Below are positions 27,001 to 36,294 of a stretch of 64,000 nt of DNA, piece by piece (within the stretch, counting starts at the first letter, position 1; the number at the start of each line of letters is the position of its first letter). The position numbers and the translations under genes were made by a program. The notes under the pieces are model-generated. The model made no database searches and had not been told where the DNA came from. It worked only from the letters and a program-made list of their open reading frames with translations. This stretch comes from Opimibacter sp041746735 (GTDB lineage Bacteria > Bacteroidota > Bacteroidia > Chitinophagales > Saprospiraceae), in the NCBI GenBank assembly GCA_041746735.1, contig JBGTGP010000038.1, positions 1 through 64,000 on the forward strand, read 5' to 3'.

Positions 27001-30000
27001 GTTCGATCTTCAAATTGGTAAAATCTTCCAGTGCAAATTCCACTTCATTTTCAACCCGCCACAATTCACGCTTGTAATCATCACCCGTCAGTGTTGGGTC
27101 CTTGGATTGAACCAGGGGGACTTCATATTCGTAATAATTATTTTGAAAATCCGATCCAAAGCGAATGAACAGTTTGACTGCGCCATCCGGAACTTGACGA
27201 AGCGGATCCATGAGATTATCCTCTTCGGCATGAACAAACATCTGGACTCGTTTATAGACCCGGAGGTCAAGATCCAGGGTCTTAAACACCATACGCTCGC
27301 ACCCGTCTTCCAGATGTTTGTACCGGAGTGAAAGGGATTGCTCATTTTGAAAAATATCCTGATACGTACTACTGGTGATGCGCTCCCGCTGAATACCCAG
27401 AGGTATATCATACCGAAACGGAACCCGGTCTGTGTGTTCTTCAATATTGACAGCGTCGACAATGATTTCTGCTTGTCCATCTACGCCACATATAAGGTCA
27501 TTGGCACGGGTCACCCGACGCCACTGATTCCGCACCAGGTCCAGTGTTGCAAAACGCAGCGTAGTCGGTTGGGTAAATTGCGTAAGGTACATCCGCATAA
27601 AACGGATGGATCTGAAATCATTAATTCCACCTACCCTTCGCAAAGGTTCGGTCAATGGAATACGAAAACGATACCAGGTACCATTGGGTGTGTTGATGAC
27701 ATCTGTTATCTGCGGGTTATTGGGATTGAGGTGTCCGGTCTCGAATGTGCCGGAAGGATCACGTTCGAGTTGAACTACATACTCGAAATACGATTCGTTT
27801 TCACTCATCGTATTGTCGTTGTTGATGTCTTCGCTGTCGGGGATATTGGTGGAGGCGTTGATCCGGTTGGCGTTGGCGTTGGGGGGTGGTGAGTTACCTT
27901 CCGTTCCATTAAACAGTCTGTATCGCTCAAAAAGCGTAGCGCCGGGAGGAAATACATTGTCATCCAGGAAGAAGGCAAAGTTGTCATTACTGGGATCGGT
28001 CTGGGCGTCGATGATACATTGAGCACTGACACCTGCGGCCTGCAAGGCATCCAGATACGGTTTGAAAAAATCACGTTCTTCATCATCATTGAGACCATCG
28101 AGTCCGACATCCTGTCTTGCGCGCGCATTCACATCGTTGGAAAAAGCATTGACCGTAGCCTGAATTCTGGGAATCCGGCCCCATGCGGTCTGGTCTGTAG
28201 GGGCTTCAGCTTCTGTAAGTGGAATACCATGCTCAAAAAATCTTCTGCTGTCCCGGAGGATATCTTCTGAAATATTTCCCAGTTGGAGCACGATCTTTCC
28301 TTCAGATCCATAATCCGGCAGGATAAACGGATCCATCAGCCAAAACTCTATGGCTTCGATATTGGCTTGTTCAAAATTGACCTGATTGAGCGCCCGCATG
28401 ATGCCCCCCCAACGTGTTTCGGGTCCGATGAGCTTACACGTTGCCGGGTCCAGACCCAGCGTAGCGCCTTGCGGAAAGGTGATTCCTCCCGGGAGATCAA
28501 AATTGTAAGGTCCGCGTTCGTCGGGATAATACGTAAGGTCAAACGTCCTGAAATCATTCAAGCCAAAACGCGGTGTCCGGTTACGAAAGATCTCCTGCTG
28601 GTTGACCAGTCGGGTGTATGGATTATTATTGGATTGCGGGCTTACGTTACGAACCCCCTGATCGATCCTGTACCAGTTGATGAGCGCCCTGTTGGCCCCA
28701 TAGGCCAGATCATTGATCAGGGCTGATTCACGAAATGCCGGAGCTCCATCGATTTCCGCGTACTGGGGTGTAGAGGCTATGACCCAGGCCGTCGCCGGCG
28801 AACGCAGATCAAAATTGCTGGCGGTACCTTCAAAATCATCCAGGTACACCACACCTTCATTATCTCCACGACCTCTGTTGATCGCCCTGGAGTGCCCCGG
28901 TTTCAGTGCAGCTACCTCAGCTTCAAAGGTGACATTGGAGGGTGCATTGGTACTGAGCAGCGGAAGTTTATCCACCAGTTTTGTCAACCAAGGAGCTTCT
29001 TTGCTGAAACTCATATCCAGGCCATAGATCCGGTTATTGATCGGATCATCTCCAATATTGACTTTCTGGGTAAACGGGCGCTCAAAAAGATGCATGTAGG
29101 TCGCCCCCACACTCATGTTCTTGCTGACGGTATAGTCGGCCCGCAATCCGAGCATGGTTTTTCGGTTGAAACTAAAGAGGGCATTGTCCTCAAAAGAAAC
29201 ATTGATGGGTGTATTGGGCTGCAGAAAGGTCTGATTGATGATCTTGATACGGCCGATATTATAGTCAATCGTATAGTCCTCATTCTCCCGGAGGAGTTGT
29301 CCCCCTGCTGTCACCCGCACCGAACCCGGCGGGATATTAAAGGCACCAAGTGAAATATCCGCCGAAGTACTGCTTTTCGCTCTTCCCTTAAGAGTATAGC
29401 GGTTGAGTTCGGGAAATTCCCTGGCCCTGACAATGGTACTGTCATAAAGCTGTTGATACACAAACTTATTAGTCATACCTCCGGCATCCAGAATGCGCTG
29501 CCGGAGTGTGGTACCAAAAGGCTCCAGCACCGGAAACATAACAATGCCCAATTGAGGTTGAATGGTCAGCCCTGTGATAAAGTCAAACTTGCCATCCGGC
29601 TGCGGGTCTCCTGTAATGTTCAGTTTATCCAGATTAAATATACTCAGTAGCGGAACATTCTGAAGATTGGCTTCCTCCGGTAAAAACCGCTTAAATCCTT
29701 TTCCGGCATCATCATAAAATATGTCCAGTTCAAACTCCTGCGGATCAAGATCCCCTCCCCCGATTCGGTACACGTTTTTCATCATCAGATCCCAAGGCGG
29801 GAGATCTACCCTCGGATTGGTGCCTTTAAGCATCTTGACAAAAAGCACCTTCTGTGTCCCGAGGGTATCCGTGTTTTCTACATCGGTAGACAACTCGCCG
29901 ACCTGAAAAACCTGCCCATTGTAAGTATACTGATACGCTACACCAATGACTTCATCCTGATCCAGCCGGATATTGAGCGAAATAAATCCGAGGTCCGGAT

Positions 30001-31381
30001 GAAACCGGAATTCGTTCTGATTGAGTCTTCGGGCCTGAATCTTTTCAAAATCCCGGGGAGAGACGAAATTAAAAGGCTCTTCCTGCATAAATTTCACTGC
30101 ATTGTTGATGTCCCGAATTGCAGGATCGCGTCGCAGTTCACGCAGGATAAAGTTGGTGTTGTTGTCCGGCAAAATATCGAGCATGCAGATATCCTTGAGA
30201 CGATTGGTATCCGGGTTACGCCACCTATCCGGGTCGTCATTGGTCATGCGTCTCCATTCTCCAAGATCAGATACGGCGACGATATCCCGTACATCAGTGG
30301 TTTGGTTACGGTCGTTCGTCACCCATACTTCAAGTCGCGTGATCCGGAAGAGACTGTTGACCTGGGGCAGATTTTTGAGTGCGTCTTCAAATGTGTTGCG
30401 GTTGAAATGGGATAAGAAAAAGTGTCGATTCTCATCATACTCATCTGCATAAATCTGGAACTCCTGTAGTACGCTTCCGCCCTGTATCTGGATATTGTTT
30501 TGTTTAGAGTTTTGCTGTGACGCAATGGCCGTCAGGCGCAGGTGACCGAATTGCAGTTCTGTCTTTAAACCGAAGAGACTCTGTCCGCCTTGTATGAGGT
30601 TGGATTTGAGGGGAAGGCTGACATTACCGGCTTCAATGGATTTGAGGATCTCGTCTTCACTGAAGAGGTCGGAGTTATAATCGAGTTTGAGTTTGTTTTG
30701 AAAGTCAAAGGTCCGGGTGGTGTTATAATTAAAGGCGGTTTTTAGTTTTTCGCCGATCTGGCCATTGACATCCACCTGAATGTCCATATCAAAGTCAAAC
30801 TGCGGTCCATTCCGGCGCTGACGAAGCGGCAGGATGGGATTGTCCTGGCGGAAATAATCTACGCCAAACGTGAGATCAACATTTCCCTGTGGGCGAATAT
30901 CCACGGTGGTCCCTCCGAAAAGCCGATCGATGATGTCATCTGAGATATCCACTTTGGCGACGGGATCGAGATTCCCACTTTTACTTCGGTCACCAGCCGA
31001 TGCGCCATTGAGTCTTTTAAAATAATCCCTTTCCTCCTCTTGCGCATTCCAGGCCAGATACTCATCAAAGGTCATGGAGGTGGGGGCCCGGTAATGTTCG
31101 TTACCTATTTTCTCCGTGAGGATATAGGTGTTCGTGACAGGATCGTACTCGACACTGCGGACCACCTCGAGTGGATCGAGGAGATCAAAGGGATTGTAAC
31201 TGGGGTCTTCGACCCAATTGCCACTGCGGTCGGTGATGGGAATGGTGTCGGTCAGGATCTGCTCCGGAGAGAAGGCATACGGGTCAGGCAGGTTATAGGA
31301 TGCTATGACCTTTTGGGTGGTTGAGAGGAATGAGACCAAGGCCAGGATACCCCCGAAAAAAAACGACGCGTGTCTGCTCAT
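24017..31381 (-). CDS. sprA: Type IX secretion translocon protein SprA (Sov)
   Basis: The outer-membrane pore of the type IX secretion system, a single-chain barrel of very large diameter in the Flavobacterium structure. The 2454-residue protein starts with a signal peptide (residues 1-27) and has the family's blocks: an N-terminal 'NPFDLLDPLEVVRSVEYDP' region, the 'GRGDNEGVVYLDDFEGT' segment, many aromatic beta-strands and a C-terminus ending in a beta-strand (TVRIKLE). A Pro/Ala/Gly-rich linker lies near residue 1925. Length is close to the 2400 residues usual for SprA. It lies downstream of ruvA, the common gene order in this phylum, and converges with the M28 gene six bases away. Confidence 0.96.
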   Translation of the reverse strand: MSRHASFFFGGILALVSFLSTTQKVIASYNLPDPYAFSPEQILTDTIPITDRSGNWVEDPSYNPFDLLDPLEVVRSVEYDPVTNTYILTEKIGNEHYRAPTSMTFDEYLAWNAQEEERDYFKRLNGASAGDRSKSGNLDPVAKVDISDDIIDRLFGGTTVDIRPQGNVDLTFGVDYFRQDNPILPLRQRRNGPQFDFDMDIQVDVNGQIGEKLKTAFNYNTTRTFDFQNKLKLDYNSDLFSEDEILKSIEAGNVSLPLKSNLIQGGQSLFGLKTELQFGHLRLTAIASQQNSKQNNIQIQGGSVLQEFQIYADEYDENRHFFLSHFNRNTFEDALKNLPQVNSLFRITRLEVWVTNDRNQTTDVRDIVAVSDLGEWRRMTNDDPDRWRNPDTNRLKDICMLDILPDNNTNFILRELRRDPAIRDINNAVKFMQEEPFNFVSPRDFEKIQARRLNQNEFRFHPDLGFISLNIRLDQDEVIGVAYQYTYNGQVFQVGELSTDVENTDTLGTQKVLFVKMLKGTNPRVDLPPWDLMMKNVYRIGGGDLDPQEFELDIFYDDAGKGFKRFLPEEANLQNVPLLSIFNLDKLNITGDPQPDGKFDFITGLTIQPQLGIVMFPVLEPFGTTLRQRILDAGGMTNKFVYQQLYDSTIVRAREFPELNRYTLKGRAKSSTSADISLGAFNIPPGSVRVTAGGQLLRENEDYTIDYNIGRIKIINQTFLQPNTPINVSFEDNALFSFNRKTMLGLRADYTVSKNMSVGATYMHLFERPFTQKVNIGDDPINNRIYGLDMSFSKEAPWLTKLVDKLPLLSTNAPSNVTFEAEVAALKPGHSRAINRGRGDNEGVVYLDDFEGTASNFDLRSPATAWVIASTPQYAEIDGAPAFRESALINDLAYGANRALINWYRIDQGVRNVSPQSNNNPYTRLVNQQEIFRNRTPRFGLNDFRTFDLTYYPDERGPYNFDLPGGITFPQGATLGLDPATCKLIGPETRWGGIMRALNQVNFEQANIEAIEFWLMDPFILPDYGSEGKIVLQLGNISEDILRDSRRFFEHGIPLTEAEAPTDQTAWGRIPRIQATVNAFSNDVNARARQDVGLDGLNDDEERDFFKPYLDALQAAGVSAQCIIDAQTDPSNDNFAFFLDDNVFPPGATLFERYRLFNGTEGNSPPPNANANRINASTNIPDSEDINNDNTMSENESYFEYVVQLERDPSGTFETGHLNPNNPQITDVINTPNGTWYRFRIPLTEPLRRVGGINDFRSIRFMRMYLTQFTQPTTLRFATLDLVRNQWRRVTRANDLICGVDGQAEIIVDAVNIEEHTDRVPFRYDIPLGIQRERITSSTYQDIFQNEQSLSLRYKHLEDGCERMVFKTLDLDLRVYKRVQMFVHAEEDNLMDPLRQVPDGAVKLFIRFGSDFQNNYYEYEVPLVQSKDPTLTGDDYKRELWRVENEVEFALEDFTNLKIERNESGASLTDLYTKDVLATIDGVTVPRTLRIIGNPTLGYVRSVVIGVRNPEGDEFLAPYYGEVWVNELRLVGLEERGGVAGVARLDADLADLGSIGLSGTYSSIGWGALDKKLDDRAKESVTQFDLSTNLQLGKFLGQNSRVQIPFYYQYSQTVRKPQFDALDLDLPLKEKLRSIDDPIERDSVREQSQDFSSLRQISFTNVRKEPSGAGPNFPWNISNFAVSYSNSRAQIRNEVVENDQLDQHRGSLDYTYTIPSKPIQPLKNLSKSNWLKWLTEINFNPIPSSFTFGTVLDRKFGERSYRFSDPIYKTWFDKRFTWDRNYTLRWDLTKSIKFNFNATNFAVVDEPDEYLNRQELQRIPVQVRNDSIWQNVKKFGRTKDYSHQARLTYNVPFKNIPFLDWVRTDISVDATYGWRAAALNTDSLGNVIQNGQNRQISGELDFLKLYNKIPILAKVNKVGGANSRAGRPAPGPAKPGPDQKQPAPGARPADPKKPTTVSPALKALLRPVMAVRKLRINYSENMSTTIPGFTPASRMLGMENGFGAPGWSFVSGIQPKINRRAEQNDGDYLAMARSNAWITTNAFQSAPVLQSKARILDGRLTLEPFTDFKIDMDFKRSVSDNYSVFFKTYNKSGNTLDSIYRRTPREVGSFSMSYLSIPTLFMDDSLQLNQLFDKFEANRAIISKLRGTGDHAIDGSQYAEGFGRKQQDVLVPAFLSAYTARDPENFEFTDMFKWLPRPNWTLNYNGLSKVPMFKKIFSNVRISHGYKSTMTINSFESDLSYDDYDAVNNVILGQRNSGNLDTITQNYYSRFLIPSIVIEESFAPLIGVDVKMKNGMNFNFGYTKKRGLSMGFISYELAETRSTTVDFGFDWKVKNVRLGFLPGFNSEANKKKPSRPGPGTGGAGAAKLGNDLSILFDLSFSDNITLNHLLDQEVGARPTRGSKDISISPAISYDVNKNVNLRFFVDYRRQLPYVSNSYITVNTEGGVTVRIKLE

Positions 31382-31505
31382 GTAATGGTTATGCCTTCTA
31401 TACGCTATCGAGGGTATTTGGTCCCTCCGTTTTACCCCTTTTGGGGTGCTCCTTTTTAATGAATCAGGTTGTATAACGATACAATCCGGTTTACATTATA
31501 TGGTG

Positions 31506-32102
31506 TCAGGCAGATAACATCCGCAATGCCATACGTACCAGGGTTTCGGTGGGAAGCTCCCGTCCTTCGTCCCTGATAATCTGACTGATGGCTTTTTCTG
31601 CCTGGTTTTTGACAAACCCGAGTGTGATGAGAGCGGCCAGCGCTTCCTCGACAGCCTGTTGTCGGGAATGACCAGGTTTGATGGTGACTGTATCACCACT
31701 GGTCTTGAGGATTTTATCCTTGAGTTCCATGATGACCCGTTTGGCAGTCTTGGGCCCTACTCCTTTTACTTGCTTGAATGCCAGTTCGTTATCGGTCAGG
31801 ATAGCCTGTCGACACTCTTCGGGGTTCATACCGGAAAGGATCAGTCGGGCTGTATTCGGACCAATGCCCGATACACTGACAAGGTGCAAAAATACATCCC
31901 TTTCAGCGGGTTCAATAAACCCCCAGAGCCGGTGTGCATCCTCCTGAACCTGTAGCCAGGTATAAATTTTTAACGCTTTTCCCTCTGTGATCTGATCATA
32001 GCTGAATAATGTGATGTGCAGTAAATAGCCAATACCTCCGGCTTCTACCACTACATGAGTGGGCTGCCTCCTGATGACGTTGCCCTGAATATATTCGTAC
32101 AT
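31506..32102 (-). CDS. ruvA: Holliday junction branch migration protein RuvA
   Basis: Tetrameric junction-binding subunit of the RuvAB branch-migration motor. The 198-residue protein starts at ATG 32102 (MYEYIQGNVI); an upstream ATG adds 15 unrelated residues. Domain I is an OB fold (residues 1-62), domain II has the two helix-hairpin-helix motifs ('VSGIGPNTARLIL' and 'VKGVGPKTAKRVI'), and domain III (about 150-198) is the RuvB-binding helical bundle. It is followed by sprA after 124 bases. A TACATTTG -7 element lies 13 bases before the start. Confidence 0.96.
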   Translation of the reverse strand: MYEYIQGNVIRRQPTHVVVEAGGIGYLLHITLFSYDQITEGKALKIYTWLQVQEDAHRLWGFIEPAERDVFLHLVSVSGIGPNTARLILSGMNPEECRQAILTDNELAFKQVKGVGPKTAKRVIMELKDKILKTSGDTVTIKPGHSRQQAVEEALAALITLGFVKNQAEKAISQIIRDEGRELPTETLVRMALRMLSA

Positions 32103-32443
32103 ATTATAAAAGTTGCAAATGTAATCAAACCTCAGGATGTATAGCATAACCGAAAAAGAATGGAATCACCGTTCAGATACACTTGTGTAGCGAATGGAAA
32201 CTGAAACTCTATCTTTGATGTCCACTTCCGTGAAATCTGGCCAGGTGAGGTCATAGTCCCGGTGAAAGCATTAGGATACAATGGCGTTCATACTGCAGCC
32301 AGGATTGAAGCCACATTTGACAAAGGCCTCATCCCGGGATGAATGAATACTGCGGGGACAGGATGCTGCCAGAGGTCATATTGACGCTGACTCTTGTTCA
32401 GAGAGAAGATTACCATTAACTGCTTTTACATTGACATCCACGT
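32103..32443. other. Spacer between ruvA and purD with a possible gene remnant
   Basis: The divergent spacer holds the ruvA -7 element (32116-32123). On the plus strand the frame from 32205 to the TGA at 32342 is open for 45 codons and reads protein-like ('FDVHFREIWPGEVIVPVKAL', then 'TAARIEATFD') but has a stop directly before it and no good start. This may be a decayed gene end. A TATCTTTG at 32210-32217 lies inside that frame. No clear purD promoter is seen. Confidence 0.35.
32116..32123 (-). promoter_or_regulatory. -7 element for ruvA
   Basis: TACATTTG on the minus strand matches TAnnTTTG and ends 13 bases before the ruvA ATG, giving a leader of only a few bases. No -33 box is obvious. 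Confidence 0.45.
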
Positions 32444-33730
32444 ATGAATATACTTATCCTGGGTCAGGGCGGCCGTGAACATGCCCTCGCAGACAAAATC
32501 GCTTCCAGTCCTTTGTGTTCCCAACTCTTCATTGCCCCGGGCAATGCCGGTACAGCTCTCTTGGGTCAAAACATGCCGGTGAGTGTCAGTGATTTTCCTG
32601 CTATACGGGACCTGGTGACAACATACCAGGTCGGGCTAGTGGTCGTGGGTCCGGAAGCCCCACTGGTAGATGGTATTGTGGATTTTTTTCAGGCAGATAC
32701 TGCCTTAAAACACGTTCCTATTATCGGTCCGTCTCAGTCAGGTGCCCGAATGGAAGGCAGCAAGGCTTTTTCAAAAGCCTTCATGCAACGGCACCAGATT
32801 CCCACCGCTTCGTATCGGTCATTTACGCGTGAACAATTGAATGATGCGCTGGAGTGGCTGGAGGATCATCCTCTGCCTGTCGTACTCAAAGCTGATGGTC
32901 TGGCGGCAGGTAAGGGTGTGCTGATCTGTTCATCCTATGAGGAAGCGCAGCAGGAGATCAAAGCGATGATGGGCGGAAAATTTGGTGAAGCCGGAGCTAC
33001 GGTGGTTATCGAATCCTTCCTTTCCGGAATTGAATTCTCGGTTTTTGTTTTGACCGATGGTAAAAGCTATGTCCTGCTTCCGGAGGCCAAGGATTATAAG
33101 CGAATCGGAGAAGGTGATACGGGGCTGAATACAGGCGGAATGGGGGCTGTCTCTCCGGTGCCGTTCGTAGATGATGCACTCTGGACCATGGTGGAAGAGC
33201 AGATCATTCGCCCCACGATTAATGGACTTCGTCAGGAGGAGATTCCATATACGGGATTTCTTTTTTTTGGATTGATTCTGGTGGGAGAAAATCCCTATGT
33301 GATTGAATACAACTGTAGGCTTGGCGATCCGGAAACAGAAGTCATTATTCCCCGTATCCAGTCTGATCTGGTGGACCTGATGATGGCGACATGGAATGGG
33401 CAACTTGAAAATGTCCAAATTGAAACGGACAGCCGGTCAGCGGTGACGATCGTCCTCGCATCAGGCGGGTATCCTGGTGATTTTGAAAAGGGTAAAACTA
33501 TACATGGATTGGATAAGGTGGATGGAAGCCGGATCTACCATGCGGGTACCACTCATTTTGATGGTCGGGTGCTCACTTCCGGCGGCCGGGTATTGGCAGT
33601 CACGAGTCTCTCTTCTACCTTGACCAGGGCGATTGATAAAAGTCTGATCAATGCAGAACGTCTGCAATATGAGGGTAAATATTACCGGAAAGACATTGGG
33701 CAGGATATGCTGATCGAAGAACAGGTCTGA
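32444..33730 (+). CDS. purD: Phosphoribosylamine--glycine ligase
   Basis: Second step of purine synthesis: joins glycine to phosphoribosylamine with ATP. The 428-residue protein has the N-terminal 'ILGQGGREHALADKI' motif, the ATP-grasp core with 'VLKADGLAAGKGVLIC' and 'GEEF'-like 'GIEFSVFVLTDG', the GARS signature 'RLGDPETEVIIPR' and the C-terminal domain with 'ASGGYPGDFEKG'. Length is normal. It is a single gene converging with the lytic transglycosylase gene (10 bases between stops); the other purine genes in the window (purQ, purF-like) are separate. Confidence 0.97.
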   Translation: MNILILGQGGREHALADKIASSPLCSQLFIAPGNAGTALLGQNMPVSVSDFPAIRDLVTTYQVGLVVVGPEAPLVDGIVDFFQADTALKHVPIIGPSQSGARMEGSKAFSKAFMQRHQIPTASYRSFTREQLNDALEWLEDHPLPVVLKADGLAAGKGVLICSSYEEAQQEIKAMMGGKFGEAGATVVIESFLSGIEFSVFVLTDGKSYVLLPEAKDYKRIGEGDTGLNTGGMGAVSPVPFVDDALWTMVEEQIIRPTINGLRQEEIPYTGFLFFGLILVGENPYVIEYNCRLGDPETEVIIPRIQSDLVDLMMATWNGQLENVQIETDSRSAVTIVLASGGYPGDFEKGKTIHGLDKVDGSRIYHAGTTHFDGRVLTSGGRVLAVTSLSSTLTRAIDKSLINAERLQYEGKYYRKDIGQDMLIEEQV

Positions 33731-33740
33731 CCGGCTACCT

Positions 33741-34670
33741 TTACGTTTTCGGAATCAGGATTTCATATCGTTTGCCACTCTTGTTGGTGAGTGCAGAACC
33801 GGTCAGCCAGGGATTGAGCACTTTCAGCATGCGGTAGGTCGTGCCATGCTCCAAAGCGAGTTGGGCCAGATCCGGAACGGGTTTATCTATTTCAATCGTT
33901 CGGACTTCATCGAGAGGAGCATATAAGTGTTCTGGAGCGACAAAAAATCCAAAGTGTCCCGGGTCCTGGAGGATCTCCTTGATGGCCAATATACGGAACA
34001 CATACCTGGAGGTTTCTTCCGTTAGATTGAGATCATAATAGGAGGTGGCTTTTTGAGCTTCGAGTCGTTTTGATAGGATCGTTTCGCCCGTATTGTAGGC
34101 CGCTGCGGCGAGTGTCCAGGAACCGAATCGCTTTTTCAAATGCAGGATAAATTTGCAGGCGGCTTCGGTTGATTTTTCGACATGGTAGCGCTCATCGACC
34201 TCTTCCTGAATTTCCAGTCCATAGGCCAGGCCTGATGGTTTCATAAACTGCCATAGCCCTTTTGCTCCTGCGGGGGAAGTAGCCATTCGCAGATTACTTT
34301 CGGCGACACAGAGGTATTTGAAGTCATCAGGAACACCATATCGGGTCAGGATGGTTTCGATCACCGGGAAATAGCGGTTGGCCATCTTGATGTTGAGTAA
34401 GGTAGCAGAATGCAGATACGAATTGATCACCAGCTCACGGTCTAAACGCTCCACAGCATCAAAATTACTTGCCGGGACATCTTCCCCTGCGAAGGAGAAG
34501 GTCTTGTCAAGATCAAAGGCGGAGATATGCTGCTGCAGTCTGGAGGGTGCCGGGACTGCCGCTTCATCAGTGACCAGCGTATCCGTGGATAGTTCGTTAA
34601 AAGAACTAAAAATCACCAGACCCAGAAATCCGGCCAGAAGGGAGGTGAAGGCAAACATTTTCTTTTCCAT
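33741..34670 (-). CDS. Lytic transglycosylase (SLT domain) with C-terminal LysM-like segment
   Basis: A periplasmic or outer-membrane murein lytic transglycosylase of 309 residues. It starts with a signal peptide (residues 1-23). The goose-lysozyme-like SLT domain spans about 80-230 with the catalytic Glu in YLCVAESNLR, then 'SPAGAKGLWQFMKPSGLAYGL' as two adjacent motif parts (SPAGAKGLWQFM) and 'AAAAYNTGE'. The C-terminus ('PDLAQLALEHGTTYRML', 'NPWLTGSAL') resembles the MltD-type LysM region. It is monocistronic and converges with purD. Confidence 0.92.
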   Translation of the reverse strand: MEKKMFAFTSLLAGFLGLVIFSSFNELSTDTLVTDEAAVPAPSRLQQHISAFDLDKTFSFAGEDVPASNFDAVERLDRELVINSYLHSATLLNIKMANRYFPVIETILTRYGVPDDFKYLCVAESNLRMATSPAGAKGLWQFMKPSGLAYGLEIQEEVDERYHVEKSTEAACKFILHLKKRFGSWTLAAAAYNTGETILSKRLEAQKATSYYDLNLTEETSRYVFRILAIKEILQDPGHFGFFVAPEHLYAPLDEVRTIEIDKPVPDLAQLALEHGTTYRMLKVLNPWLTGSALTNKSGKRYEILIPKT

Positions 34671-34807
34671 CAGATAAATATCGGGTTAAACGAAATAAAA
34701 TGCAAAATATGTTTCGTTTCGGGCTTGCAGATGAAATAGGCGTTGGTCCGCCTCATCCATAAACCATAGACTGTAGTAGTTTAGCCGCCGATACAGGTTT
34801 TACTTTT

Positions 34808-36274
34808 ATGCAGCAATCGCCCGCCTCAGACCCTCTGAATCACCTTATACAACGTATCGGCTATTTTGCTGGTCCGGGGTTATTCCTTCTGTTGTTTCTA
34901 TTTTCTCATCCGGAGGGGATGAGCCGGCAGGCTATTATCGTCATGGCCGTGACGGTTTGGATTGCCATTTGGTGGGTGACAGAGGCTGTTCCGCTGGCCG
35001 TGACTTCGTTATTACCGATTGTCTTATTCCCGTTGTTGGGTATTTCGACGATGAGTGCAACGACCTCGGCCTATGCGCATCCGTTGATCTTTCTGTATAT
35101 CGGAGGATTCCTCTTGGCTATTGCGATTGAAAAAACCGGATTACATGCCCGGATCGCCATCGGTATCATTCGGCGGATGGGGACCAAGCTCCAGCTGATT
35201 GTACTGGGTTTCATGCTGGCCACCGGCTTTCTTTCGATGTGGATTTCCAATACAGCTACTGCGGTCATGATGCTGCCGATTGGTCTGGCTATTATTTCTG
35301 TGGCGGGAGATCAAGGCGTCGAAAAAATCACCCCTTTTAAAAAAGCGTTGATGCTGGCTATCGCGTATGCTGCTTCCATTGGCGGTCTGGCGACGCTCAT
35401 CGGTACGCCACCCAATATTGTGTTCAGCGGTGTGATCAGGGAAATGTATGGTACTGAAATTTCATTTCTTCAATGGTTTATGGTTGGTGGACCGCTTTCG
35501 GTCGTGTTGTTGTTCTTTTGTTGGTGGTATCTGACCCGGATTGGCTTTCCGTTGGGTCAAGCTCAACTCCCCGGAGGCCGGGAAGAAATGGATTTCCGTT
35601 ACCGGCAACTAGGGAAAATGTCCGTGCAGGAGAAGCAGGTGGCGATCGTCTTTGGTGTGGTGGCATTTGCCTGGATGACGAGATCTTTTCTCCTCAATGC
35701 CTGGATCCCGGGTCTGGATGATACAATGATCGCTGTGGCTGCCGGCATCATCCTGTTCCTGCTTCCCCCGGGTGAAAAACGGAAGGGAGGTTTGCTGGTT
35801 TGGGATGATGCGATACGTATCCCATGGGGAATTATTTTGCTGTTTGGGGGAGGAATGGCACTGGCTGATGCTTTTGAAAGCAGCGGACTTGCAGCATGGA
35901 TTGGGAATGGAATGTCGGGTTTGTCTGTGCTAGGCATCTTTATGATGATCCTGCTGGTGGCAGCTATTGTAAACTTTCTAACCGAGTTTACTTCCAATTT
36001 GGCTACTATCACTATGATCCTTCCTGTGCTGGCCACCATTGCGGTATCCGCCGGATTGCATCCGTTTATGCTGATGGTGGCAGCGACACTGGCCGCTTCC
36101 TGTGGCTTTATGATGCCGGCCGGCACTCCACCCAATGCCATTGTCTTTGGCTCAGGGCATGTCAAAATATGGGATATGGTCAAAACAGGATTCTTTCTCA
36201 ACCTGATCAGCATTATTCTGATCACCATCGTGGTTTACTTTTTTCTGGAGGCCTTGTGGGGGATATCGATGTAA
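34808..36274 (+). CDS. SLC13/DASS-family sodium:anion symporter
   Basis: A 488-residue inner-membrane transporter related to VcINDY, which import di- or tricarboxylates with sodium. About eleven hydrophobic segments are visible. The two SNT-type sodium and substrate signatures are present: 'SNTATAVMMLPIGLAI' in the first half and 'TSNLATITMILPVL' in the second, each followed by a GTPPN loop ('GTPPNIVFSG', 'GTPPNAIVFGSG'). The ATG follows directly after TACTTTTA, which resembles a -7 element but would be too close to use this start, so either the promoter or the start is uncertain. Confidence 0.9.
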   Translation: MQQSPASDPLNHLIQRIGYFAGPGLFLLLFLFSHPEGMSRQAIIVMAVTVWIAIWWVTEAVPLAVTSLLPIVLFPLLGISTMSATTSAYAHPLIFLYIGGFLLAIAIEKTGLHARIAIGIIRRMGTKLQLIVLGFMLATGFLSMWISNTATAVMMLPIGLAIISVAGDQGVEKITPFKKALMLAIAYAASIGGLATLIGTPPNIVFSGVIREMYGTEISFLQWFMVGGPLSVVLLFFCWWYLTRIGFPLGQAQLPGGREEMDFRYRQLGKMSVQEKQVAIVFGVVAFAWMTRSFLLNAWIPGLDDTMIAVAAGIILFLLPPGEKRKGGLLVWDDAIRIPWGIILLFGGGMALADAFESSGLAAWIGNGMSGLSVLGIFMMILLVAAIVNFLTEFTSNLATITMILPVLATIAVSAGLHPFMLMVAATLAASCGFMMPAGTPPNAIVFGSGHVKIWDMVKTGFFLNLISIILITIVVYFFLEALWGISM

Positions 36275-36294
36275 GACTAACCTTGAGTCCTGCC

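Noticed and set aside
27338..28726. Long plus-strand ORFs opposite sprA (for example 27338-27892 and 28283-28726)
   Set aside because: They are antisense shadows of a well-supported giant gene and show no family motifs.
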